A stretch of DNA of 64,000 bases, from positions 88,932-152,931 of the forward strand of contig PZPK01000006.1 in assembly GCA_006212045.1 (NCBI GenBank). The letters run 5' to 3'. The notes beneath the pieces are model-generated. The model saw only the letters and a list, made by a program, of their open reading frames with translations, was not told the DNA's origin and did not search any database. Source of the DNA: Oleiphilus sp. (GTDB taxonomy: Bacteria; Pseudomonadota; Gammaproteobacteria; Pseudomonadales; Oleiphilaceae). Position numbers and translations under genes: made by a program. This document shows positions 48,025-57,552 of this stretch, in pieces (the first letter of the stretch is position 1; each line of letters begins with the position of its first letter).

Positions 48025-49224
48025 ATGAGTGATCATTCGTTAATGAATACCTATGGCCGTTTGCCTGTCGCATTTGACAATGGCAACGGCCCCTGGTTAT
48101 TTGACACAGATGGCAACAAGTATTTCGATACCTTCAGCGGCATTGCTGTTTGTGGTCTGGGCCATGCACACCCCAGTGTCACCAACGCCATAAAAGATCA
48201 GGCGGAGAGATTGGTACATTGCTCCAATCTGTACCACACACCTCTTCAATTGAAGTTGGCCAGTACCATTTGTCAATTGGCCGGTATGGACAAGGTTTTT
48301 TTCTCCAACTCCGGTGCTGAGGCGAATGAAGCGGCCATTAAAATTGCCCGCCGCTTTGGCCACGACAATAATATCAAAACACCGACCATCATTGTCATGG
48401 ATAATTCCTTTCATGGTCGAACCATGGCGACGCTGTCAGCCACAGGTAACCGAAAAGTTCAGGCAGGGTTTGAACCACTGTTGAGCGGGTTTGTGCGAGC
48501 CCCCTTTAACGACCTTGCAGCAATTGAAACAATTGCCAAATCGAACCCCAATGTTGTCGCTGTGATGCTGGAACCCATCCAGGGTGAAGGCGGACTAAAT
48601 ATTGCTTCAAAAGAGTACTTGGAAGCACTACGAACGCTCTGTGACCAACAGAACCTGCTGCTGATATTTGATGAAGTCCAAACCGGCAACGGTCGAACCG
48701 GGCAGTACTTTGCGTCCGGGACCTTCGATGTCAAGCCGGATGTACTCACTACCGCAAAGGGACTCGGAAACGGCTTCCCCATCGGTGCATGCCTTGCACA
48801 GGGTAAGGCGGCTGAAATACTAAGCCCGGGTTCGCATGGCTCAACCTTCGGGGGCAATCCCCTCGGATGCGCAGCGGCACTGGCAACGATTAATGAAATT
48901 GTCAGTCAAAACCTTTGTGAACGCGCAGAAATCATGGGCGAACGCATGCTCAAGCGCTTCCGTGACGAATTGCTGCATACAGAATACGTCAAAGATGTGA
49001 GAGGCGTGGGCCTGATGATCGGCATTGAAATGAGCGACCCCTGCGTTGCCCTCGTCGCATTGGCCAAGGCCAAAGGATTGCTGCTGAACGTCACCTCGGA
49101 TAAAGTGATTAGACTGCTCCCTCCACTGAACTTATCAGATGAGGAATGCGACTTTCTGATCGACGCTGTCATCCAGATTATCAGGCTTTATGCTGCTGAT
49201 GACCGGAGTAGACCGCGCGCCTGA
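48025..49224 (+). CDS. argD: Acetylornithine aminotransferase (class III PLP)
   Basis: 399 residues, PLP fold-type I. Diagnostic segments are [67 protein letters not shown] and the Schiff-base Lys in [14 protein letters not shown]. It converts N-acetylglutamate semialdehyde to N-acetylornithine in arginine synthesis. The similar AstC/AruC and succinyl-DAP activities cannot be excluded, but argF directly after it favours ArgD. AGAGAAG is a good ribosome site. Confidence 0.93.
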   Translation: MSDHSLMNTYGRLPVAFDNGNGPWLFDTDGNKYFDTFSGIAVCGLGHAHPSVTNAIKDQAERLVHCSNLYHTPLQLKLASTICQLAGMDKVFFSNSGAEANEAAIKIARRFGHDNNIKTPTIIVMDNSFHGRTMATLSATGNRKVQAGFEPLLSGFVRAPFNDLAAIETIAKSNPNVVAVMLEPIQGEGGLNIASKEYLEALRTLCDQQNLLLIFDEVQTGNGRTGQYFASGTFDVKPDVLTTAKGLGNGFPIGACLAQGKAAEILSPGSHGSTFGGNPLGCAAALATINEIVSQNLCERAEIMGERMLKRFRDELLHTEYVKDVRGVGLMIGIEMSDPCVALVALAKAKGLLLNVTSDKVIRLLPPLNLSDEECDFLIDAVIQIIRLYAADDRSRPRA

Positions 49225-49288
49225 GCAATCAGGCAATCACGGCATAAACCCTTCCAGATCACGATTATCACCGGAAACAAAACCCGCT

Positions 49289-50197
49289 ATGGCACTTAGA
49301 CATTTTTTGACCCTTATGGACTTATCTCCTGACGAGCTGATTCAGGTTCTCGACAGAGCCATTACGCTCAAAAAAGAACACAAACAGGGCAATATTTATG
49401 AGCCATTGAAAAACCGGGTGCTGGCACTCATTTTCGACAAGTCCTCGACGCGTACACGCGTGTCCTTTGAATCCGGCATGGCTCAGTTCGGCGGCTCTTC
49501 ACTGTTTCTGTCACCACGCGACACACAACTTGGCAGAGGTGAACCCATTGAAGACAGCGCGAAAGTGCTCTCTCGCATGGTGGACGCCGTTACCATTCGT
49601 ACCTTTGAACATGCCAAACTGGTCCGCTTTGCCGACAACTCTTCTGTTCCGGTCATTAATGCGCTGACAGATGATTTTCATCCCTGCCAGCTACTCGCCG
49701 ATATGCAAACTTACAGAGAGCACAGAGGCTCTATTGAAGGGAAGAAAGTCGTATGGGTTGGTGACGGCAATAATATGTGCAATTCCTTTATCAATGCGGC
49801 AGCACTTCTGAATTTTGAACTGGTCGTCACCTCACCAGAAGGTTACGAACCCTCTGCAGAGCTGATAGAACAGCATAAGCAGCATGTACATATTGTTCGA
49901 GATCCTGTGAAAGCAACACACAACGCCGACCTAGTCGTCACCGATGTCTGGGCCTCGATGGGACAAGAGCAGGAACAGCAGGAAAGGGCCAAAGTATTCA
50001 GCCCGTATCAGGTCTCCGAAGAGCTGATGAGCCATGCTCACTCCGACGCGTTGTTTATGCATTGCCTGCCGGCGCACCGCGGGGAAGAAATCAGCGAGAA
50101 CATGCTGGAACATGAAAGCTCTGTGGTATGGGATGAGGCAGAAAACCGACTGCATGCGCAGAAAGCCTTGCTTGAGTTTCTGCTCTGCAATGCCTGA
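49289..50197 (+). CDS. argF: Ornithine carbamoyltransferase
   Basis: 302 residues from the ATG at 49289, the usual [17 protein letters not shown] start; the frame is open further upstream. Motifs are [12 protein letters not shown] (carbamoyl phosphate), [20 protein letters not shown] and MHCLPAHRG (ornithine). It makes citrulline from ornithine and carbamoyl phosphate. It follows argD by 64 bases and is likely cotranscribed with it. Confidence 0.96.
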   Translation: MALRHFLTLMDLSPDELIQVLDRAITLKKEHKQGNIYEPLKNRVLALIFDKSSTRTRVSFESGMAQFGGSSLFLSPRDTQLGRGEPIEDSAKVLSRMVDAVTIRTFEHAKLVRFADNSSVPVINALTDDFHPCQLLADMQTYREHRGSIEGKKVVWVGDGNNMCNSFINAAALLNFELVVTSPEGYEPSAELIEQHKQHVHIVRDPVKATHNADLVVTDVWASMGQEQEQQERAKVFSPYQVSEELMSHAHSDALFMHCLPAHRGEEISENMLEHESSVVWDEAENRLHAQKALLEFLLCNA

Positions 50198-50242
50198 CAT
50201 CATGTACAAGCTGGTTCGCAGCCTGATTGACAGGGCCTGCTG

Positions 50243-51289
50243 ATGCAAGGTCAACTGGATGTAGAAAACCTGCGTTGCGCCTATGATGCGCTGACCGTCG
50301 TCAAGGATCTTTCTTTTTCCGTTGCCGCCGGAGATATTGCCTGTCTGCTCGGGCCAAGTGGTTGCGGCAAGAGCACCATTCTTCGGGCCATTGCCGGATT
50401 CGAACCTGTCATGGATGGCCGGATCAGCCTGGATAGCAAGACCATCTCGACACCTTCCGGGATATTGGCGCCGGAGAAACGGGGAATCGGCATGGTGTTT
50501 CAGGATTACGCCCTGTTCCCGCACCTGAACATCCAGCAGAATCTGGAGTTTGGACTTAGCAAAGTCGATCCGGCGCATCGAAAAGAACGCACTTTGGAGC
50601 TCTTGGAACTGGTCGACCTGCACGGTTACGAACACCGCTTTCCACACGAACTTTCAGGCGGACAACAGCAACGTGTTGCGCTGGCCAGAGCCCTCGCACC
50701 AAAACCGTCGCTGCTTTTGCTGGACGAACCATTTTCGAATCTGGATGCGGAACTCAGAACACGGCTCGGTCTGGATGTAAGACTCATTCTCAAAGAACTC
50801 GAAATGAGCGCCATTCTTGTCACCCATGACCAGAAAGAAGCATTTGCCATGGCCGATCATATCGGAGTGATTGATCAGGGACGCATACAACAGTGGGGAC
50901 GACCATTCGAACTTTACCATGAACCGGTTAATCGTTTTGTCGCCAGCTTTATCGGCCAAGGGTGTTTCATTCCCGGCACAACAATCTCTCACGAAAGTTT
51001 CGACAGTGAGCTGGGACAGATTAAGGGCAACCGCGCCTACAATTTTCCGATGCAAAGCCGCGTTGATATTCTGATCCGGCCGGACGACATTGTTTTTTCA
51101 TCGGAATCCCGGTTACATGGGGTCGTCACGGCAAAAACCTTTGCCGGTACCAACACACATTACCAGATCAAACTGCCGTCCGAACGCGAGATACAGGCGT
51201 CCTTTCCCAGTCATCAAGACCTGAATCTGGGCGATACCGTGCATTTCGCGCTCGATGCCGAACACTTGATCGCCTACCCAGCCGAATAA
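50243..51289 (+). CDS. Orphan ABC transporter ATPase, FbpC/PotA type
   Basis: 348 residues. Walker A LLGPSGCGKSTILRAI (from residue 36), Q-loop VFQDYALFPHLNIQQN, signature HELSGGQQQRVALARAL, Walker B LLLLDEPFSNLD, and H-loop ILVTHDQKEAFAMAD are all intact. The last 100 residues form a TOBE regulatory domain (LIRPDDIVF). This is the importer type for iron(III), sulfate or polyamines. No permease or binding protein is adjacent; the ATPase follows argF directly, so it may serve permeases encoded elsewhere. Confidence 0.88.
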   Translation: MQGQLDVENLRCAYDALTVVKDLSFSVAAGDIACLLGPSGCGKSTILRAIAGFEPVMDGRISLDSKTISTPSGILAPEKRGIGMVFQDYALFPHLNIQQNLEFGLSKVDPAHRKERTLELLELVDLHGYEHRFPHELSGGQQQRVALARALAPKPSLLLLDEPFSNLDAELRTRLGLDVRLILKELEMSAILVTHDQKEAFAMADHIGVIDQGRIQQWGRPFELYHEPVNRFVASFIGQGCFIPGTTISHESFDSELGQIKGNRAYNFPMQSRVDILIRPDDIVFSSESRLHGVVTAKTFAGTNTHYQIKLPSEREIQASFPSHQDLNLGDTVHFALDAEHLIAYPAE

Positions 51290-51312
51290 CCTCAGGCTCT
51301 TCCAAACTCTGG

Positions 51313-52806
51313 TCAGGTTTGTTTATCGTGGGAAATCACGCGGTTCACGGCATTGGTCCAACCACTGTACAAAGCGTCGGCCTGCTCCGACGATAAAGTT
51401 GGCTCAAAGCGCTGATCGAGCCGCCACATCTGGGCAATACTGGACAATGACTCAAAAACGCCGGCACGCAAGCCAGCCAGGTACGCCGCCCCTAGCGCCG
51501 TCGTTTCCACAATTTCAGGTCTGTCGACAGGAAGGCCTAGCACATCCGCGAGAAACTGGACGACCCAGTCATTGACCACCATACCGCCGTCCACACGCAG
51601 GTGCTTCAGCTCAGCTCCGTCTTTTTGCATGGCGGCAAGCAGGTCACGGGTCTGATAACAAACAGACTGAAGTCCTGCCGTCACAATCTCCGCGATTCCC
51701 GTATCTCGCGTCAATCCGAACAGCGCGCCACGCGCATTCGGATCCCAATAAGGCGCCCCTAAACCGGTAAAGGCCGGAACCAGATATACCGAATTGTTAT
51801 ATCCCACCTCGGTCGCAAGATTCTCCGTTTCACTGGCATCATGAATGAACCTGAGCCCGTCGCGAAGCCACTGAATTGCCGCCCCCGCCACAAAAATACT
51901 GCCTTCCAGCGCATAGGTTGTTTTCCCGTCTATCCGGTAAGCAACAGTCGACAGTAGGCGGTTTTCCGATTCCAGTACCTGGTCTCCGGTATTCAGAATG
52001 GCGAAACAGCCGGTACCATAGGTACTTTTAATCATGCCGGGTTCAAACCCGGCCTGTCCGACTAGTGCCGCCTGCTGATCACCAATCAAGGCCTGCACAG
52101 GACAGGACAAACCAAACAATTCTCCAAGGCAGTGGCCGAAATCATCACTACTGTTTTTCACCTCGGGCAGGACTGCTTTCGGTACTCGAAATGTGCTTAG
52201 CAGTTCGTCATCCCAATCCTGACAATGGATATTAAACAACGAGGTACGCGAAGCATTCGTCGCATCGGTGGCATGACTGGTTCCACCGGTCAGGCGCCAC
52301 AACAGAAAACAGTCAATCGTACCAAACGCCAGCTCTCCCTGCTCGGCACGGGCCCGTGCGCCCTCTACGTGATCAAGAATCCAGGCCACTTTGCTGGCAG
52401 AAAAATACGGGTCGATCAGTAAGCCCGTTTTTGCCGCCACCATTTTCTCGATTCCCTCCGACTTATAGGATTCGCACTGCTCGCTGGTTCTACGATCCTG
52501 CCATACGATTGCGGGATAGATGGGCTTTCCCGTGCTACGCTCCCAAACGACCGTTGTTTCACGCTGATTAGTGATACCGATAGATACAGTGTGCTGCATC
52601 GCGTCCGGCACCTTGGTCAGCACCTCCTTGCAGACAGACAAGGTCGACGACCATATTTCTTCAGGATCATGCTCGACCCAACCATCCTGCGGAAAATACT
52701 GGCGGAATTCCTGCTGTGCCGTGGCAACATGCCGCCCCTGAGCATTGAATAGCAGCGCGCGCGAGCTGGTAGTCCCCTGATCAATGGAAAGAATATATTG
52801 TGTCAT
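51313..52806 (-). CDS. glpK: Glycerol kinase
   Basis: 497 residues from the ATG at 52806, giving the standard [20 protein letters not shown]. Other segments are [29 protein letters not shown] and [20 protein letters not shown]. It phosphorylates glycerol to glycerol-3-phosphate with ATP. It is divergent from glpD, its pathway partner; no glpF facilitator or glpR is seen nearby. It ends 23 bases from the ABC gene. Confidence 0.97.
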   Translation of the reverse strand: MTQYILSIDQGTTSSRALLFNAQGRHVATAQQEFRQYFPQDGWVEHDPEEIWSSTLSVCKEVLTKVPDAMQHTVSIGITNQRETTVVWERSTGKPIYPAIVWQDRRTSEQCESYKSEGIEKMVAAKTGLLIDPYFSASKVAWILDHVEGARARAEQGELAFGTIDCFLLWRLTGGTSHATDATNASRTSLFNIHCQDWDDELLSTFRVPKAVLPEVKNSSDDFGHCLGELFGLSCPVQALIGDQQAALVGQAGFEPGMIKSTYGTGCFAILNTGDQVLESENRLLSTVAYRIDGKTTYALEGSIFVAGAAIQWLRDGLRFIHDASETENLATEVGYNNSVYLVPAFTGLGAPYWDPNARGALFGLTRDTGIAEIVTAGLQSVCYQTRDLLAAMQKDGAELKHLRVDGGMVVNDWVVQFLADVLGLPVDRPEIVETTALGAAYLAGLRAGVFESLSSIAQMWRLDQRFEPTLSSEQADALYSGWTNAVNRVISHDKQT

Positions 52807-53013
52807 CGTGTCTTTGCACCATTTATTGTTAGATCTATCGGGGGAACTAAACCACAATCCGGAACAGCAACACAACCAAAAATTCCGCCAAGTACCTAAA
52901 CTTCAAAACACTCGTTAAATCTCCGCAAATTATTAGTTCCTACAATATTCCGCCATACAATCGGTGGCATACTTTATCGAGACATTTCCCTGACAAATCT
53001 GTGGCAACGTATC

Positions 53014-54570
53014 ATGAAATCAGAAGTTCAATCCTACGACATCGCCGTCATCGGCGGAGGCGTTAATGGCACCGGAATTGCCGCAGATGCTGCCGGACGA
53101 GGTTTGAGTGTTTTTCTTTGTGAGCAGAATGACTTCGCCTCTGGTACGTCCTCCACTAGCAGCAAGCTGATCCACGGTGGATTGCGCTATCTGGAGCATT
53201 ATGAATTTCGTCTGGTGAAAGAAGCGCTGGCAGAGCGGGAAGTCTTGCTGAAAAAAGCGCCGCACCTGGTTTCGCCATTAAAATTCACCCTGCCTCACCG
53301 GCCACATCTTCGCCCGGCCTGGATGATCAGAAGCGGACTGTTTCTGTATGACCATTTAAGCCGTCGCAACTCCCTACCCAGGGCGCGCAAGGTGCGCTTT
53401 GGCGAGGACTCCCCTTTACACGCCAACATGAAAGTCGGCTTTGAATACTATGATTGCTGGGTGGATGATTCGAGACTCGTGGTCACCAACGCGCTGGATG
53501 CCGAGCGGCACGGCGCAACCATCAAGGTACAAACCGAATGTGTTTCCGCGCGTTTTGACGAAGTCAGTGACTCTTGGCAGCTGACCATGCGCGAAGGGGC
53601 CAGCCAGCGTCAATTCGAGATCCGGGCGAAGCATATCGTAAACGCTTCCGGCCCTTGGCTAAACCAGTTTCTGGAGCATGCCTTTGACGGTTTCAAAGTG
53701 CCCAGACGCATTCGATTGATCAAGGGAAGCCATATTATTGTACCCCGTACCCTAAGCACTGACGGTGCTTATATTCTGCAGAACGAAGATAAGCGTATTG
53801 TATTCGTACTGCCGTATCTGGATGACTTTACGATCATTGGTACCACTGACAAGGAATATTTCGGCTCACCTGAAGATGTTTCTATCGAGGACTGGGAAGT
53901 CGAATATTTGCTCAATATTTATAACCAGCATTTTGACAAAGCGCTTGGTAAACAATCGATTGTATCGACCTATTCAGGTATTCGTCCGCTGTGTGATGAT
54001 GAGTCTGATGACCCCTCTGCCATTACGCGAGACTATACCCTCGAGCTGCATGAGCGCAGTAAACATTCAGTAGTGCTCTCTATTTATGGCGGTAAAATTA
54101 CGACCTATCGAAAACTGGCCGAGGCCGCCATGCGCACATTGCAGCCTTATCTACCCGGTAAAACAATGGCATGGACAAAGGATAGTCCCTTACCGGGCGC
54201 AGATGTCTTTGGTCAAAGCCTCAACGACATCAAAACACGCATTGCCAAGGCCGTGCCATGGCTTGATCATTTGAGACTGGAACGGTTTTCCAAAAGCTAT
54301 GGCCTGCTGTGTCTTGGTTTTCTGGAAACGGCAAGCAAGCCCCAGGATCTTGGCGAAGACTTTGGCAGTGGCCTGACCCGGGCCGAAGTCGACTATCTGA
54401 TTGAAAAAGAATGGGCGCGTTGCGCTGAAGACATTCTCTGGCGGCGTTCAAAACTGGGATTGCGTCTGACGGATGAGCAAGTGCAACACCTTCAGAGCTA
54501 TGTCAGTGATAAAGTGTCCAAAATGGAAAAGCCGAACGGCCCTGACCTATCTCTCGTGTCCAACACCTGA
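53014..54570 (+). CDS. glpD: Aerobic glycerol-3-phosphate dehydrogenase
   Basis: 518 residues. The FAD-binding start DIAVIGGGVNGTGIAADAA, FASGTSSTSSKLIHGGLRYL and TIIGTTDKEYFGSPEDVS are typical GlpD. It is a membrane-associated flavoenzyme passing electrons from glycerol-3-phosphate to ubiquinone, yielding DHAP. The 207-base glpK-glpD gap is the likely shared control region; I could not define a firm operator in it. Confidence 0.96.
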   Translation: MKSEVQSYDIAVIGGGVNGTGIAADAAGRGLSVFLCEQNDFASGTSSTSSKLIHGGLRYLEHYEFRLVKEALAEREVLLKKAPHLVSPLKFTLPHRPHLRPAWMIRSGLFLYDHLSRRNSLPRARKVRFGEDSPLHANMKVGFEYYDCWVDDSRLVVTNALDAERHGATIKVQTECVSARFDEVSDSWQLTMREGASQRQFEIRAKHIVNASGPWLNQFLEHAFDGFKVPRRIRLIKGSHIIVPRTLSTDGAYILQNEDKRIVFVLPYLDDFTIIGTTDKEYFGSPEDVSIEDWEVEYLLNIYNQHFDKALGKQSIVSTYSGIRPLCDDESDDPSAITRDYTLELHERSKHSVVLSIYGGKITTYRKLAEAAMRTLQPYLPGKTMAWTKDSPLPGADVFGQSLNDIKTRIAKAVPWLDHLRLERFSKSYGLLCLGFLETASKPQDLGEDFGSGLTRAEVDYLIEKEWARCAEDILWRRSKLGLRLTDEQVQHLQSYVSDKVSKMEKPNGPDLSLVSNT

Positions 54571-54586
54571 AGCCGATATTCGCTGA

Positions 54587-56125
54587 CTAAAGTCCTTGCT
54601 GCTTGCGAGGCCAAACCAGACTGAATTTTGCGCCGCCCATTTCGCTTCGGCCAAGAAAGGCCTGACCACCATGCCAGTAAAGAATTCTGCGAACGATCGA
54701 TAAGCCCAGGCCGTAGCCGCCTGAGCTTCTGGTTCGGCTGTCGTCAAGCCGCGCAAATGGCGTGAACACCGACTCCCATTCATCCTCCGGAATTCCGGGA
54801 CCGTCATCCTCGACGTCTACCCTGCATGTTTCCTGATCGAAACTGCACACAACCTTGACCGTAGACTTGCAATAGCGCGTCGCGTTGCCAACCAGATTCT
54901 GAATCGAGCGGTGAATGTAACGCGCCTCAATTTCAGACTCTTTCCAGACCTTGGAACCCTTCCGGTATTCCGACTGGATCGTCAATTCAGGCTTCACACT
55001 GCTTTGTTCGGAGATCACCTGCTCTACAATTTCAGAGACATCCGCCTCGTGGAAAGCCAGAATGGGCCCTCCCTGTTCCAGCCTTGCGTAGGTCAGGATC
55101 TCATCAATCAGCTCATCCAGCTCCTGGATATCACCGTCGATTCCCTTGATTTGTTTCTGCAGGCTTTCCCGGTCCGGGCAGTCTTCAATCATCTGCACGC
55201 CAAACCGTATTCTGGCTACTGGCGTCCTGAGCTCATGTGATACCGCATGAATCATTTCTTTCTGAATATACATCAGTCGCTGTATGTGATCCGCCATGCT
55301 GTTGAAAGCAGACCCGAGACGCCCCACTGCATCCTGACTATCAGCACGCTTGACACGGGCATCGAGTTCACCGCGTGCGATTCTACTGGCGACGGTTTCT
55401 ACATTGCGCAATTGTCGATCCAGAGTTTGCAGTACAAAGTAGATGTAAAAAACCAGAGCGGCAATCACAAACAGCAACAGCAGAATGACAACAAGCGTAG
55501 AAAACGGCGCATAAGTATCGGGAAAGGAGACCCTGAATACTTCTCCGCTGGACAATCTTATCAGGCCCGTCACTGGGTCAGCCGCGAGGTTCAGATACTG
55601 ATCATGTTGCACCAGACTATTGAGTACAGCCTGATCTTCCAATACCGTTTCGTCTCGCAACAGAGCGATATCAACCGAAAACGTATCCGCGATTTCATCC
55701 AATCCTTCCCTGTAGCCATGCTCATTGATCAAAGCACCGATCAGCGTCAGATACATGCGGTAAATTTCTTCGCCATCTGAACGCGACTCGACTTGTAAAA
55801 GTAGATCCGGTTCCTGCAAAGCAACTCTGGCGAACAGGCGCGTGCCGATTTCGTCCAGCACGACCTGACCTGCATCGAGACGAGCCAAAACAACGGAATC
55901 TATCGCCGTCTGGTTGCGCGCAACCAGCGAAAGCGAATCCAGCTCGGTGGTGGCCAACAGCGTTTGATTCTGGGAAAGATAGGACAAAGGTGGCGAGATG
56001 AAGTCGGTCCAATGATGCTCATAACGCACCTGATTGCTCAGCTTCAAAACCACAAAACTAAAAAGGCTTAGCGCGACCAATGCCGCAACCAAGCCTGATG
56101 AAATACGAACCAGTAATTTGTTCAA
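54587..56125 (-). CDS. rstB: Sensor histidine kinase, RstB-like
   Basis: 512 residues. There is an N-terminal membrane helix (about 11-31), a periplasmic sensor of roughly 185 residues, a second helix (about 215-240), HAMP, HisKA with IHAVSHELRTPVARIRFG (phospho-His) and HATPase with NLVGNATRYC, DDGPGIPEDE and GGYGLGLSIV. Family and partner resemble RstB of RstAB, but the sensor is longer than in E. coli, so the signal may differ. It follows the regulator gene by 13 bases. Confidence 0.85.
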   Translation of the reverse strand: MNKLLVRISSGLVAALVALSLFSFVVLKLSNQVRYEHHWTDFISPPLSYLSQNQTLLATTELDSLSLVARNQTAIDSVVLARLDAGQVVLDEIGTRLFARVALQEPDLLLQVESRSDGEEIYRMYLTLIGALINEHGYREGLDEIADTFSVDIALLRDETVLEDQAVLNSLVQHDQYLNLAADPVTGLIRLSSGEVFRVSFPDTYAPFSTLVVILLLLFVIAALVFYIYFVLQTLDRQLRNVETVASRIARGELDARVKRADSQDAVGRLGSAFNSMADHIQRLMYIQKEMIHAVSHELRTPVARIRFGVQMIEDCPDRESLQKQIKGIDGDIQELDELIDEILTYARLEQGGPILAFHEADVSEIVEQVISEQSSVKPELTIQSEYRKGSKVWKESEIEARYIHRSIQNLVGNATRYCKSTVKVVCSFDQETCRVDVEDDGPGIPEDEWESVFTPFARLDDSRTRSSGGYGLGLSIVRRILYWHGGQAFLGRSEMGGAKFSLVWPRKQQGL

Positions 56126-56138
56126 ATCCTGCTACCGG

Positions 56139-56885
56139 TTACGCCTCTTTGACAAACAGATAACCCTTACTGCGCACCGTTTTTATCCTTCTTGGGTGGA
56201 CTGGGTCATCGCCGATTTTGGGTCGAATACGGGAAACACGTACATCGATGGAACGATCCTGGCCGTCATACTCGATGCCGCGTAGCGCCGTAAAGATTTC
56301 TTCACGGCTCAATACATTGCCGGCATTACTCGACAGCAGCCAAAGCAAATCAAATTCTGCACTGGTCAGATCTATACTTTCATCATCCAGCCAGGCTTCG
56401 CGCATGGAAGAGTCAACTACCAGATTGTTGAATACCAGACGCGTTGGCCCTTCTCCACCATTCGCATCCGCCGAGCCGCCCTCTGCATGATGATCATGTT
56501 CCTTGATACGGCGTAACAAGGCTCGAATTCTGGCGAGCAGGACGCGGGGCCGGACCGGTTTCGACATATAGTCATCGGCACCCATCTCAAGCCCGAGAAC
56601 CTGATCCAGATCATCCGTTCGTGCTGTCAGCATAAGAATCGGGCCATTGTAGCTGGGCCGAACCTTACGACATATCGACAATCCGTCCTCTCCCGGAAGC
56701 ATCAGATCCAGCACCACAAGATCCGGTTTCTCGCTGGTAATCCTCTCGACCGCATGTGCACCGTTTGCCTCGACCGATACTACCAGGCCGTTGCTTTCCA
56801 AATACTCTTTGGTCAGATCAGCTAGCCGCTCATCATCTTCGACGATCAAAATACGCCATGCTTCGTTATTGTCTTCTACATCCAT
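56139..56885 (-). CDS. rstA: OmpR-family response regulator, RstA-like
   Basis: 248 residues. The receiver domain has LIVEDDERLADLT and the phospho-acceptor Asp in DLVVLDLMLPGEDGLSICRK; the winged-helix domain has EFDLLWLLSSNAGNVLSREE and LRGIEYDGQDRSIDVRVSRI. The C-terminal RIKTVRSKGYLFVKEA is nearly RstA of E. coli. It is probably phosphorylated by the adjacent kinase. A sequence resembling the RstA box lies upstream (56969-56982), suggesting autoregulation. Confidence 0.87.
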   Translation of the reverse strand: MDVEDNNEAWRILIVEDDERLADLTKEYLESNGLVVSVEANGAHAVERITSEKPDLVVLDLMLPGEDGLSICRKVRPSYNGPILMLTARTDDLDQVLGLEMGADDYMSKPVRPRVLLARIRALLRRIKEHDHHAEGGSADANGGEGPTRLVFNNLVVDSSMREAWLDDESIDLTSAEFDLLWLLSSNAGNVLSREEIFTALRGIEYDGQDRSIDVRVSRIRPKIGDDPVHPRRIKTVRSKGYLFVKEA

Positions 56886-56968
56886 CGCTTTTTATCTAAT
56901 CGTTGGTGGAATTGAATCTGGGCCATGCCCTGTTATTGTTGTGCGGAGCATAAAAAGCCCGACAAAAT

Positions 56969-56982
56969 AACGACTTGTTACA
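56969..56982. promoter_or_regulatory. Possible RstA-type binding site upstream of the response regulator
   Basis: AACGACTTGTTACA matches 9 of the 12 fixed positions of the recalled RstA box TACATNTNGTTACA, including the whole GTTACA half. It lies 84-97 bases ahead of the regulator ATG, close to a TATATA -10-like motif. One match is weak evidence. Confidence 0.25.
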
Positions 56983-57058
56983 GTAAGTATATATGCTGTT
57001 TCAAAATTTACCTGAAAAAATTTTTTGCCTTGTTCGGGGCTTTTCCGGGGCGCCAGAA

Positions 57059-57523
57059 TCAAAGCTTTTCGAGGGCCAACTCTTCCTGCGTAGCATCCCT
57101 GACTTCCAAAATTTCCAGTTCGAAAACCAGGGTCAATCCCGCCAAAGGATGATTGGCATCGACTTCAACCTCGGCCCCCGATACACCCACTACCTGCACA
57201 ATTTGCATGTCCTCACCGGTATTGGTCTGAAATTTCATACCCGGTACGACCTGCTCCACACCATCAAACAAACTTAAGGGCACCTTGTTGATCAGCGCTT
57301 CCTGATGCTCACCGTAGGCCAATTCAGGAGGAATGGTCGCCTCGATCCGGTCCCCGGCCGCACGCCCCTTCACCGCCTGCTGCAATCCCGTAATCACCTT
57401 TCGACTGCCTTCCACGAAGCTCATCGGTTCACCGCCTTCGGAGGTATCAACGACCTGCCCTTCAGCATTTTTTAACCAGTAATTCAGTTTGTAGTATTGA
57501 GGATGACTCACACGCTTTCCCAT
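57059..57523 (-). CDS. FKBP-type peptidyl-prolyl isomerase, SlyD/SlpA-like
   Basis: 154 residues, cytoplasmic. The FKBP half includes GEPMSFVEGSRKVITGLQQA and the interrupted IF-type insert EATIPPELAYGEHQEALINK, followed by VDANHPLAGLTLVFELEILE, all typical of SlyD-like FKBPs. The His/Cys-rich metal-binding tail of E. coli SlyD is absent (ends TQEELALEKL), so it is closer to SlpA/FkpB or a tailless SlyD. It assists protein folding. Confidence 0.85.
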   Translation of the reverse strand: MGKRVSHPQYYKLNYWLKNAEGQVVDTSEGGEPMSFVEGSRKVITGLQQAVKGRAAGDRIEATIPPELAYGEHQEALINKVPLSLFDGVEQVVPGMKFQTNTGEDMQIVQVVGVSGAEVEVDANHPLAGLTLVFELEILEVRDATQEELALEKL

Positions 57524-57552
57524 GGGTTATTTAGAACTTCGCGCCCGGACAT

